DNA of 64,000 bases from Proteiniclasticum sp043951855 (GTDB lineage Bacteria > Bacillota > Clostridia > Clostridiales > Clostridiaceae): assembly GCF_043951855.1 (NCBI RefSeq), contig NZ_JBINJW010000003.1, forward strand, positions 1 through 64,000. Direction: 5' to 3'. A model generated the notes under the pieces. It saw nothing but the letters and a program-made list of their open reading frames with translations. It was not told the origin of the DNA and ran no database searches. This document shows, one piece after another, positions 52,594 to 60,985 of this stretch. A program made the position numbers and the translations under genes. Position 1 is the stretch's first letter. Each line of letters opens with the position of its first letter.

Positions 52594-53409
52594 ATGGATA
52601 TGAGTAGAATAGATAGAATATGCGAGTCAATCAGAAAGAGGGTACCTTTTGTACCGGAAGTACTGGTGATTCTGGGATCGGGATTAGGCTCCATGGCGGA
52701 ACAGGTGGAAGATCAGATCGTCATAAAGTATGAAGAGATTGATGATTTCCTTGTTTCCACAGTGGAAGGCCATGCAGGTCAGTTTGTATTTGGTACATAC
52801 AAGGGAAAGAAAGTCGCCATGATGCAGGGAAGATTCCATTATTATGAAGGATATTCCATGAAGGAAGTGACCCTTCCGGTATATGTCATGAGAAGACTGG
52901 GGGTCATGAATCTGATCGTGACCAACTCCTGCGGAGGAGTCAATACAGAGCTTCAGCCTGGAGATCTCATGCTCATCGAGGATCATCTGAACTTCACAGG
53001 GAACAACCCGCTCATGGGCAGAAACTTTGATGAATTCGGACCAAGGTTTCCGGATATGTCCAAGGTCTATGACCGAGCGCTGATGTCCCTTGCGGATCGT
53101 ATAGCAGAGGAAGAGAGCATCACACTGAAGAAAGGGGTCTATGCGATCTATACAGGTCCAAGTTATGAGACCCCTGCAGAAATCAGAGCCTATAGAACCC
53201 TAGGAGCGGATGCCATTGGAATGTCCACGGTTCCGGAAGCCATCGTTGCGAATCATGGAGGAATGCGTGTTCTGGGCGTAAGCTGCATCACAAATATGGC
53301 TGCAGGTATACTAGACCAGCCTCTGAATCATGAGGAAGTCATCGAAGTGTCCGCAAGAGTCAGAGACAGTTTCACCACACTTATTTCAAGAGTCATAGAG
53401 GAGATGTAA
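52594..53409 (+). CDS. punA: Purine nucleoside phosphorylase
   Basis: Cleaves purine nucleosides with phosphate, yielding ribose 1-phosphate for DeoB. The 271-residue trimeric-type PNP has LVILGSGLGSMAEQ, MQGRFHYYEGYS, VTNSCGGVN, YTGPSYETPAEIRAYRTLGADAIGMSTVPE and GVSCITNMAAG. SD AAGGAG is slightly far from the ATG (11 nt). A second ATG lies two codons on. Confidence 0.94.
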   Translation: MDMSRIDRICESIRKRVPFVPEVLVILGSGLGSMAEQVEDQIVIKYEEIDDFLVSTVEGHAGQFVFGTYKGKKVAMMQGRFHYYEGYSMKEVTLPVYVMRRLGVMNLIVTNSCGGVNTELQPGDLMLIEDHLNFTGNNPLMGRNFDEFGPRFPDMSKVYDRALMSLADRIAEEESITLKKGVYAIYTGPSYETPAEIRAYRTLGADAIGMSTVPEAIVANHGGMRVLGVSCITNMAAGILDQPLNHEEVIEVSARVRDSFTTLISRVIEEM

Positions 53410-53416
53410 GAGAACA

Positions 53417-54718
53417 ATGCATATACTGGATATCATCAGCAAAAAGAAACAGGGTAGGAAACTCACATCAGAAGAGATCTATTATGTGGTGAACGGATAT
53501 ACGGATGGGACCATTCCGGACTATCAGATTTCTGCACTGCTCATGGCCATCTACTTCAAGGGAATGGATGAAGAAGAAACCAGAACCCTGACCATGGCCA
53601 TGGTGGGATCAGGCGATCAGATCGATCTGTCCTCCATCGAAGGCATCAAAGTGGATAAACATTCCACTGGCGGAGTCGGAGACAAGGTGAGCCTCATCGT
53701 CATTCCCCTGGTGGCTTCTCTTGGCATTCCTGTGGCAAAACTCAGCGGAAGAGGATTGGGACATACAGGAGGAACCATTGACAAGCTGGAAAGCATAGAA
53801 GGGTTCAACATCGGATTGTCCATGGAGAAGTTCATTGATAACGTCAACCGATATAAAATGGCCATTGTAGGACAGACAGGGGATCTGACCCCTGCTGATA
53901 AGAAGCTCTATGCCCTGAGAGATGTTACGGCTACAGTGGATTCAGTTCCGCTTATAGCAAGCTCCATCATGAGCAAGAAAATCGCATCCGGCTCCGATGC
54001 CATCGTACTGGATGTGAAGGTCGGAAACGGGGCGTTCATGAAAACGCTGGCGGAGGCCAGGGTGCTGGCGGAAGCCATGGTGTCCATCGGAAAGGGTCTT
54101 GGCAGGAATACAGTGGCTGTTCTCACCAACATGAATGAACCCCTGGGCAGAGAAGTGGGTAATGCCAATGAAGTGCGCGAAGCCATCGCTGCATTGAAAG
54201 GGGAAGCCGGACAGGATCTTGTGAATGTCAGCGTCACCATCGCTTCCTACATGGCAGTGCTGGGCAAGGCTTTTGAGGACCTTGAAAGTGCGGAGAAAGC
54301 GATACTTGAAAACATCAGAAACGGGAAGGCGCTTAAGCAGTTTGAACTTCTTGTGGAAATACAGGGAGGCAATGTGGAGCAGATCAGACATCCTGAAACC
54401 TTACCGACTGCCCAGATTGAAGTGCCGGTCATCGCGAAGGAAGAAGGATATGTTCACGAGATCAAAGCCCAGGAGATCGGGACTGCAGCGATGCTGCTTG
54501 GTGCAGGCAGGGAAACCAAGGAAGACATCATCGATTATGCTTCAGGAATCCATCTGGAGAAGAAGGTGGGAGACCGCATCGAAAAGGGAGATGTGCTCTG
54601 CGTCCTTCTCACCAACAGAGAGGACTACCAGGATGCCTACGATAAGGCTCTGGAAGCATATGAAATCAACAAGGAGCAGCCTGAAAACATTCCATTCATA
54701 CTGGATGTCATCAGCTGA
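53417..54718 (+). CDS. pdp: Pyrimidine-nucleoside phosphorylase
   Basis: Phosphorolyses uridine and thymidine. The 433-residue protein has KVDKHSTGGVGDKVSL, KLSGRGLGHTGGTIDKLE and VLDVKVGNGAFMK, the family active-site motifs, and the C-terminal glycyl-anchored domain. It lies 7 nt after punA. Together with deoB and punA it sends nucleoside sugars into central metabolism. A terminator follows; dacF and spoIIA, found next to this cluster in Bacillus, are not here. Confidence 0.94.
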   Translation: MHILDIISKKKQGRKLTSEEIYYVVNGYTDGTIPDYQISALLMAIYFKGMDEEETRTLTMAMVGSGDQIDLSSIEGIKVDKHSTGGVGDKVSLIVIPLVASLGIPVAKLSGRGLGHTGGTIDKLESIEGFNIGLSMEKFIDNVNRYKMAIVGQTGDLTPADKKLYALRDVTATVDSVPLIASSIMSKKIASGSDAIVLDVKVGNGAFMKTLAEARVLAEAMVSIGKGLGRNTVAVLTNMNEPLGREVGNANEVREAIAALKGEAGQDLVNVSVTIASYMAVLGKAFEDLESAEKAILENIRNGKALKQFELLVEIQGGNVEQIRHPETLPTAQIEVPVIAKEEGYVHEIKAQEIGTAAMLLGAGRETKEDIIDYASGIHLEKKVGDRIEKGDVLCVLLTNREDYQDAYDKALEAYEINKEQPENIPFILDVIS

Positions 54719-54742
54719 AACGAATAGAACAGGATTTACAAT

Positions 54743-54777
54743 ACAGGACATCTCAATTATCTGAGGTGTTCTGTTTT
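54743..54777 (+). terminator. Terminator after pdp
   Basis: A 13-bp stem with two G-T pairs (54743-54755 with 54762-54774), ending in TTTT. Confidence 0.82.
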
Positions 54778-54802
54778 ACTTGGCATGGAATTTCTGTATA
54801 AT
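54775..54802 (+). promoter_or_regulatory. Promoter of scpAB
   Basis: -35 TTTACT (54775-54780), a 16-nt spacer and a perfect -10 TATAAT (54797-54802). The -35 overlaps the pdp terminator tail. Confidence 0.5.
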
Positions 54803-54837
54803 AGATAAAGAGTGAAATTAGTTCTTGGGAGGATGTC

Positions 54838-55566
54838 ATGGAAAGTCTGAATATCAGCATAACCAACTTTGAAGGTCCATTTGATCTCCTTCTACATCTT
54901 TTGAAGGTGAATAAGATGCAGATTCAGGAAATCAGAATTTCTGAGATCACAAATCAGTATCTCAATTATCTCCACGGAATGCAGGAGCTTGACCTTGAAA
55001 TCGCATCGGAATTTCTTCTTATGGCATCCACACTTCTGGAAATCAAATCAAGGGAAATGCTGCCGAAACACGAAGAGGAAGTGGATGAGGAGGAACTGAA
55101 GGAAAAACTTGTTCTGCGCATTGAAGAATACGAAGCCTTCAAGAAGATTGCGGAGAATCTGGGGGAGCTCTTCAACAAAGATCTCTTCATATTCACCAAG
55201 AGGGCTGAGACCATCAAGCAGGATGAGGTTCCTCTGGAAGACCTTCTGAGTGGTGTGACCATGGACAGTCTGTATATAACCTACAAGAGTCTGATGAGCA
55301 GGCAGAAAGAAAAGGTCAACAGAAGTTTCATCAGAACGAAAACCGTAGAAAGAGAAGAATACAAGATTGAAGATAAAATGGAAGAACTTGAGAGAATTCT
55401 TCTTGGAAATCAGCGGGTGAACTTTTCGAATCTGCTCCTTAAGATGAAATCGAAAGCGGAGTGCATTGTTTTCTTTCTGGCCATCCTTGAGCTGTCAAGG
55501 AATCATCGCATAAAAGTTTCCCAGAATACTGTATTTTCGGAAATAATCATTGAAAAAGGGGAATAA
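54838..55566 (+). CDS. scpA: Segregation and condensation protein ScpA
   Basis: The kleisin that bridges the SMC heads. The 242-residue protein starts LNISITNFEGPFDLLLHLL, typical of ScpA, with the N-terminal helix that binds the SMC neck and a C-terminal winged helix (AECIVFFLAILELSRNHRIKV). SD TGGGAGG. It is followed by scpB after one base. Confidence 0.94.
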   Translation: MESLNISITNFEGPFDLLLHLLKVNKMQIQEIRISEITNQYLNYLHGMQELDLEIASEFLLMASTLLEIKSREMLPKHEEEVDEEELKEKLVLRIEEYEAFKKIAENLGELFNKDLFIFTKRAETIKQDEVPLEDLLSGVTMDSLYITYKSLMSRQKEKVNRSFIRTKTVEREEYKIEDKMEELERILLGNQRVNFSNLLLKMKSKAECIVFFLAILELSRNHRIKVSQNTVFSEIIIEKGE

Positions 55567-55567
55567 A

Positions 55568-56197
55568 ATGGAAGATAATTTATTTACGATTTCTGGAGTG
55601 GACGATCCGTTTGATACGGAAAAATATATCAGTGCACTGGAAAGCATTCTATTTGCCGCAGGAGATGCGGTGAAGAAGAAAGATCTTATGAGAATCATGG
55701 ATGTGACTGCCAGTGATCTGGAAGACATTATCGGATCCTATGAGGAAGAGCTGAAAAACAGGAACAGGGGAATAAGACTACTTTTGCTTGAAAACAGGAT
55801 TCAGCTGGGCACCAAGGAAAGCAATACACCTTACCTGAAAGAGCTGCTCGGTGTCAACGAAAGGCAGAGCCTTTCCAAGGGTGCACTGGAATGCTTATCC
55901 ATAGTGGCGTTTAAGCAGCCTGTAACGCGTGTAGAGGTAGATGAGATAAGAGGGGTAAACAGTGACTACGTCATCCAGAAACTTCAGGAGAAGGGTCTTA
56001 TCAAGGTCATAGGAAGAAAAGAAGCACCTGGAAGACCGAAGCTCTATGGTACAACAGATGAATTTCTCATTCAGTTCGGATTCAGCTCCTTGAATGAAAT
56101 GAAAGAGGAGAACCCGATTCCGGAACGAATCATTGAGAAAGACGAGAAGAAGAAAGCGATGGAAATCGAAGACATCGAACTGTTTGAAGAAGAATAG
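55568..56197 (+). CDS. scpB: Segregation and condensation protein ScpB
   Basis: A dimeric accessory (kite) subunit of the SMC condensin complex. The 209-residue protein has two winged helices, with LESILFAAGDAVKKKDL and SKGALECLSIVAFKQPVTRVEVDEIRGVNSDYVIQKLQEKGLIKVIGRKEAPGR in the family pattern, and an acidic tail. ATG 55568 follows AAGGGG; the longer TTG frame overlaps scpA without an SD. Confidence 0.93.
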   Translation: MEDNLFTISGVDDPFDTEKYISALESILFAAGDAVKKKDLMRIMDVTASDLEDIIGSYEEELKNRNRGIRLLLLENRIQLGTKESNTPYLKELLGVNERQSLSKGALECLSIVAFKQPVTRVEVDEIRGVNSDYVIQKLQEKGLIKVIGRKEAPGRPKLYGTTDEFLIQFGFSSLNEMKEENPIPERIIEKDEKKKAMEIEDIELFEEE

Positions 56198-56204
56198 AAA
56201 GAAA

Positions 56205-56250
56205 GCAGGAAAGCTCCATGAACGGGTATGTATTCATGGAGCTTTCCTGC
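56205..56250 (-). terminator. Terminator between scpB and the class I prenyl-enzyme-like gene
   Basis: A perfect 18-bp stem (56205-56222 with 56233-56250). The T-rich tract (TTTCTTTCT) lies on the minus-strand side, so it mainly serves the minus-strand gene, though it may stop both. Confidence 0.75.
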
Positions 56251-56265
56251 GCAGATATATCGGAG

Positions 56266-57513
56266 CTATTCGACTGAATCTGCAGTCGGAGTGAAAAGAG
56301 AAGACCAGTCTGAAAATTTTTCGTGATATTCCTTGAAGAAACTGAGTCTGACTTTGGAATAGCTTTCCAGAGATTTATAAAGCTTCTCTGAAACCAGATG
56401 CGGATTCTGACCTACAACATCCATAATCATCAGTCGGGTGCATTCTCTGATGATTCTTTTGAGCATTTCTTCATCAGGGGAATACAGTCTGTACTTGCAG
56501 AGGACTTTATCAATATAACACAGTAATTTGACGATTTCCTTGTCGTAGATCTCTTCCTGATGTTTTATGCTGAATAAGGTCCAATGGTTGTCTTTCCGGT
56601 CGCATTCAATGTCCTGCAGATCATCCAGAAGCTGCAGGAATGCTCCGTAACCGAAAGAGAAGTTCATTTCTATTTCAGTGAGTTCTCCTTTACAGAGAAA
56701 TCCGTCTGCCAGAACCGATGCGCCACCTTTGTAGAAACTGATGGGAAGAAGGACATTAGGCGACAGCTTTTTGGGATTGTTCTGAGATAAACTGTGAACC
56801 TGTGCATCCTGAATCATAAGCAGGCTCTTATAGACCCTGGGATAATCCTTCCTCTGATACTGCAGTTCAATGTTATGAATCATCTGGAAAATCTTTGCTT
56901 CCTCAGGAGATGCATCGGAAGGTCCATTTCCTTCCAGAACCTTCTGCAGCCTCTCATTGAAGGCTTTCTTACGCGACAGACTGATCTCCGGATCATCCAG
57001 AAAATTATCTGTATAAGGATAGAGCATGCTGTAGGAGAAGACAGAAGGGGTCATTCTGATCTTCTCTGCAAACATCAGCTGAAGCGAGTTCATGATCCAG
57101 ACATTTCTGACAGCCTGAAAAAGGTCGGTGAATTCAAGTGTGGAGTCGTGTCTTTCGGCTTCGCTGAAGAAGGATTCAGTGGACTCCAGATAGCCCATTT
57201 CAATGAATGAGCCCAGAAACGGTTCGTCAAAGAAGATTTTCCTGCTGTCCATTTCTTCTGCAAGGTCCAGAAACAAGACTCTGATCCCATCCTTTTCCTG
57301 CGGAGTGAGCGATCGATTCTTGAGGTTTCTGAAAGGTTCAATTTTCTTCATGAATCGTTCTATGATTTTTTTCGCATCTTTTTCATGCAGAAGCTTTTCA
57401 AAAAGGGATACTTTTTCCAGGTCCTTAAATGGATTTCCAGAAGACTCTGCGAAGTCTTCCAGAGATGTTTCTATGAGCACTCGATGGTCCAGTTCTTCAT
57501 TCCATACATCCAT
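56266..57513 (-). CDS. Class I isoprenoid-enzyme-like protein, function unknown
   Basis: A 415-residue, mostly helical soluble protein that I cannot assign to a named enzyme. It carries two Asp-rich motifs of the class I terpene fold: DNFLDD (about 169-174) and a perfect DDXXD, DDLQD (about 297-301), in LLDDLQDIECDRKD. The spacing of about 128 residues resembles squalene/phytoene synthases. The N-terminal 130 residues are extra and unrecognised. ATG 57513 has AAAGGAGGG 9 nt upstream; a longer frame (57564) includes it. Monocistronic, divergent from the H-NOX gene. It could be a terpene cyclase, a prenyltransferase or a non-catalytic relative. Confidence 0.6.
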   Translation of the reverse strand: MDVWNEELDHRVLIETSLEDFAESSGNPFKDLEKVSLFEKLLHEKDAKKIIERFMKKIEPFRNLKNRSLTPQEKDGIRVLFLDLAEEMDSRKIFFDEPFLGSFIEMGYLESTESFFSEAERHDSTLEFTDLFQAVRNVWIMNSLQLMFAEKIRMTPSVFSYSMLYPYTDNFLDDPEISLSRKKAFNERLQKVLEGNGPSDASPEEAKIFQMIHNIELQYQRKDYPRVYKSLLMIQDAQVHSLSQNNPKKLSPNVLLPISFYKGGASVLADGFLCKGELTEIEMNFSFGYGAFLQLLDDLQDIECDRKDNHWTLFSIKHQEEIYDKEIVKLLCYIDKVLCKYRLYSPDEEMLKRIIRECTRLMIMDVVGQNPHLVSEKLYKSLESYSKVRLSFFKEYHEKFSDWSSLFTPTADSVE

Positions 57514-57686
57514 CTGATGTATCCCTCCTTTAAATCCAGTTCTAGTGGAAAGTATTGGCTGCATTTTATGTTCTTTATAAATTTATAGCAGATAAATGTG
57601 AAAATTATATTAAAATCCCTGATGAATTTACTTAAGTTCAGAAACGTTCCCGATGGTGCTTAACTTTCATGCGCAACATCCGAATA

Positions 57687-57707
57687 TATAGTATGGAAAA
57701 TACTATA
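57687..57707. promoter_or_regulatory. Inverted repeat upstream of the H-NOX gene, possible operator
   Basis: TATAGTAT and ATACTATA, perfect 8-bp arms separated by GGAAA, 14 nt before the SD of the chemoreceptor gene. The placement suits an operator at the promoter; the regulator is unknown. The rest of 57514-57686 has no feature I can support. Confidence 0.4.
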
Positions 57708-57732
57708 AGAATCGACAGTGAAGGAGAATGAC

Positions 57733-59544
57733 ATGAAGGGTACAGTAGTGAATATCTGGCTGAATACAATAGAAAAATTATATGGAACTAAAATGAAGGA
57801 GGAGGTGCTTGCGGCCAATGGATGGGATCCTCATCGAATCATCACGCCACTGGAAGAAATAGAGGACACGAGAATCAAGGCGATCATCGGATCCTTTGCC
57901 AGGAAGAAAGACATGACAGAAGATGAATTGTGGCAGACGTTAGGGAAGCATAATGTTCAATCCTTTCACGACTGGTTTCCATCCTATTTCGAAACCAATA
58001 CGGCCATGGGATTTCTCATGCTTATGGATAAGGTGCATGCGCAACTGACGAAGATGATTCCTGGCGCAAAACCACCAAGACTCATTCCGGAACCTGTTGA
58101 TGAGAAGAATTTCATCATGGTCTACAAATCCACCAGAGGCTTACAGCAGTATCTCATGGGTCTGATTGAGGGTGTTGGAGAGTTCTTTCATGAAAAGATC
58201 GAGACGAAAATACTGGAAGAATATATGGAACAGGATACGCATGTGGTTAAGATTCATCTTAAATTCGAAAAAACGCCTAGAAAAATCAGGAAATACTGGC
58301 TTTCAAGTGTTCTTTCCTTTGGATTCATCAGGTCCATCAGTTTGAAAACAGCACTCATACCTGCAGTCTTAAGTCTTATTGTGCAGCTGCGATTATCCGG
58401 TCTGGATGGCCTTCTGATGGCACTGGCTGTATCTGCAGTGGTTTTCCTCTCTGTCTATCTTGTAAGCAGACTGCTTCTGAAGCCTTTACATACGATTGAA
58501 AGCGATTTAAGAGAGATTCGACTGCTTCATCTTTCAGAAGAAGTGAGCGTCATGACAGGCGACCAGCTTGAATCGCTTTCACACGAAAGTGCACAGATGA
58601 AAGCTGTTTTACGTGAAGAGTTCACCTATTACAAAGGAAGTATGGACGACTTATACTCCTTCACCGGTAAATTTTCAGAAGTCGCAAAGAAATTAAGTGA
58701 AGTGTCAGGACTGATTGCCTCCTCTGTGGAAGAGGTGGCAGAAGGCGCAAGTCATCAGGCTTCTGAAACAGAAGAATCTGTCCATATCCTATCGAGGAAC
58801 ATAGAAATCCTGAATCAGATCAGTGCAAAGGAGCTGGAGGGAAAAGAGCGTCTGGAGAAAGCAGCCAAGCAGATTGAAGTCTCCTCTGAAAATCTGGAAA
58901 ATGTCTTTGTTACGATGAATCATATGAAAAATAAATTTTCCGCAGTCAATGCGCAGGGGAAGGAACTGGGAACAAAGGTACAGGACATAAAAACCATCGT
59001 AAGCACAGTGGAAAGCATTGCGGAGCAGACCAATCTTCTAGCGCTGAACGCATCCATAGAAGCGGCAAGAGCCGGGGAGATGGGGAGAGGATTCAGCGTA
59101 GTAGCAGAGGAAATCAGAAAGCTCGCTGAAGATTCCAGAGGTGCGGTCAGCACCATCAATGAGAACCTCAATGAATTTGTGGTAGGGGTCAATGAAATGG
59201 TTCATCAGGTGAACAGCCAGTATATGGAACTCGACAGTGGAACCCTTACTATGGAGACTGTTACTGCCGAAAGCAAGGAAGCGGTCAGAAGCATCAGTGA
59301 TGTTACAGCGTCCATTTCAGATATATCCGCCAGGCTTTCAGAAGAAACGGAAAGAATCAACGATGTATTTGTGAATGTGCATAAACTGGCTGCCATCGCT
59401 GAAGAAAATTCAGCTTCATCTCAGGAAATGAGTGCAAATGTCACAGACTTCACTGCAGAGATCAGTTCACTGACAGAAAATATTGATGAACTGGAAAAAG
59501 TGATACTGTTTATAAAGAATGACCTCAAAAATATCCGGTTATAG
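57733..59544 (+). CDS. H-NOX domain methyl-accepting chemotaxis protein (haem gas sensor)
   Basis: A 603-residue chemoreceptor sensing a gas through haem. Residues 1-185 form an H-NOX domain with proximal ligand H102, the YxSxR motif Y131/S133/R135 and P115. The distal residues W9, N74 and Y140 match those that stabilise O2 in Thermoanaerobacter tengcongensis H-NOX, so O2 binding is predicted. Two membrane helices (about 203-220 and 226-248) and a HAMP-like stretch follow, then the MCP signalling domain (330-603) with the tip EQTNLLALNASIEAARAGE. ATG 57733 is 6 nt after AAGGAG. Likely a role in avoiding oxygen. Confidence 0.92.
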   Translation: MKGTVVNIWLNTIEKLYGTKMKEEVLAANGWDPHRIITPLEEIEDTRIKAIIGSFARKKDMTEDELWQTLGKHNVQSFHDWFPSYFETNTAMGFLMLMDKVHAQLTKMIPGAKPPRLIPEPVDEKNFIMVYKSTRGLQQYLMGLIEGVGEFFHEKIETKILEEYMEQDTHVVKIHLKFEKTPRKIRKYWLSSVLSFGFIRSISLKTALIPAVLSLIVQLRLSGLDGLLMALAVSAVVFLSVYLVSRLLLKPLHTIESDLREIRLLHLSEEVSVMTGDQLESLSHESAQMKAVLREEFTYYKGSMDDLYSFTGKFSEVAKKLSEVSGLIASSVEEVAEGASHQASETEESVHILSRNIEILNQISAKELEGKERLEKAAKQIEVSSENLENVFVTMNHMKNKFSAVNAQGKELGTKVQDIKTIVSTVESIAEQTNLLALNASIEAARAGEMGRGFSVVAEEIRKLAEDSRGAVSTINENLNEFVVGVNEMVHQVNSQYMELDSGTLTMETVTAESKEAVRSISDVTASISDISARLSEETERINDVFVNVHKLAAIAEENSASSQEMSANVTDFTAEISSLTENIDELEKVILFIKNDLKNIRL

Positions 59545-59572
59545 ACAGGAAACTGTCTTGAAACAGAACCTT

Positions 59573-59617
59573 CTCGGGATATACAACTGCCTTAGGGCTC
59601 CTGTATATCCCGAGTTT
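59573..59617 (+). terminator. Terminator after the H-NOX chemoreceptor
   Basis: A 12-bp stem CTCGGGATATAC/GTATATCCCGAG with an 18-nt loop and TTTC after. A smaller hairpin with GAAA loop (AGACAG/CTGTCT, 59543-59558) overlaps the stop codon and may assist. Confidence 0.65.
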
Positions 59618-59686
59618 CAGTTGTTCGTATAGTAGAAGCGCTCGAAGGACAAACAGCATATAGAAAAACATGTTTCAGTTAGTTAA

Positions 59687-59702
59687 CATAATATTTATTA
59701 TG
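59687..59702. promoter_or_regulatory. Palindrome upstream of the RpiR-family gene
   Basis: CATAATA-TT-TATTATG, 7-bp arms, about 130 nt before the regulator start. Possibly an autoregulatory site; AT-rich palindromes also arise by chance, so confidence is low. Confidence 0.25.
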
Positions 59703-59834
59703 GCTTAGCGGTTTATAGTAAACTTACTCCATGCTTTCTGATACAGATTTAACCATCGTCTGCATAAAAAATTACACATAATGTGTTCAAGAGGATATAA
59801 TGAACTTAACAATACTTTTTGGAGGATATTTAGG

Positions 59835-60692
59835 ATGGAAAGTAATAGAGATGATCTGATGAGAATCATTCAGAGCAGATATGCCAAACTCAGCAAGGGA
59901 CAAAAACTGATAGCAGAATTTATTCTGAAGCATTATGATAAAGCAGCATTTATGACTGCATCAAAGTTAGGAGAAAGTGTGGGGGTCAGTGAATCCACAG
60001 TAGTCAGGTTTGCCAATGAGCTGGGATATGAGGGATATCCTGAACTTCAGAAGTCCCTGCAGGATATAGTCAAAGTGAAGCTTACCACCGTTCAGAGACT
60101 GGAGCTTACAAACAGCCTTGTGAATCCGGAAAATGCGCTTAAAGGTGTGCTGAAGGCAGACATGGAGAACATTCGTGCAACGTTGGAAAAAATCAACGAC
60201 AGGACATTTGAAGAACTGATCAATGCTATATTTGAAGCCAAGAACATCTACATCATTGGATTGAGAAGTTCCAATACACTGGCGGATTTTCTGGCATTCT
60301 ATCTGAATCTTTTTCTGGACAATGTGCGCTCTGTTCATCAGGGATACAGCGATATTTTTGAACAGATGATCAAATTAGGGGATCAGGATCTGGTCATCGG
60401 TATCGGTTTTCCCAGATATTCACAGAAAACCATAGAGGCACTCGATTTTGCCAAGAGCAGGGGAGCAAAGGTGGGTGTCATCACGGACAGTCTCTTGTCT
60501 CCATTGGCTTCCAGAGCTGACTACAGCCTGATAGCACAAAGCAATATGGCGTCATTTGTGGATTCTCTGGTAGCACCATTGAGTGTAATCAATGCTGTTA
60601 TCGTATCTGTCGGGATGAAAAGAAAAGAGCATGTGGGAGAAATATTCGGGACACTGGAAGAGATATGGAAAAAGCACGACATTTTCAATTAG
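59835..60692 (+). CDS. MurR/RpiR-family transcriptional regulator
   Basis: A 285-residue regulator with an N-terminal RpiR helix-turn-helix (about 1-77: LSKGQKLIAEFILKHY, ASKLGESVGVSESTVVRFANELGYEGYPELQ) and a C-terminal SIS sugar-phosphate domain (about 105-250: NIYIIGLRSSNTLADFLAFYL, LVIGIGFPRYSQKTIEALDFA). The ligand would be a phosphosugar; no sugar genes are adjacent, so its target is unknown. ATG 59835 is 8 nt after GGAGGA; the longer frame runs through that SD. Confidence 0.9.
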   Translation: MESNRDDLMRIIQSRYAKLSKGQKLIAEFILKHYDKAAFMTASKLGESVGVSESTVVRFANELGYEGYPELQKSLQDIVKVKLTTVQRLELTNSLVNPENALKGVLKADMENIRATLEKINDRTFEELINAIFEAKNIYIIGLRSSNTLADFLAFYLNLFLDNVRSVHQGYSDIFEQMIKLGDQDLVIGIGFPRYSQKTIEALDFAKSRGAKVGVITDSLLSPLASRADYSLIAQSNMASFVDSLVAPLSVINAVIVSVGMKRKEHVGEIFGTLEEIWKKHDIFN

Positions 60693-60985
60693 GATTTACG
60701 CTCTTTTATTCAGATTTCGCGCTATAGATATCACTGATATTAATTACATATATATGCGTTATAATTATAACAAAATATTGATTTTGCCTGAAAACTTTAG
60801 CAGAAAAGGTTTTTCTTAAATAAATTCAGGAAAAACTAGGACTATCTATAAGGATGTAAAGGTTTTTATAATAAGTTAGTAAAGTTCTTCAAAGGGATGA
60901 AAAAGGCGATATTTCATTGTAAAATAGACATGTAACGTATAAAAAGCAAATACTTATTACGGTAAAAGAAATTTGGGGGTAAAAA

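Noticed and set aside
54225..54764. Plus-strand frame (179 codons) overlapping pdp in another frame
   Set aside because: Arg/Ser-rich out-of-frame translation of pdp; no SD.
59966..60338. Minus-strand frame inside the RpiR gene
   Set aside because: Antisense of a conserved HTH-SIS regulator with no supporting signals.
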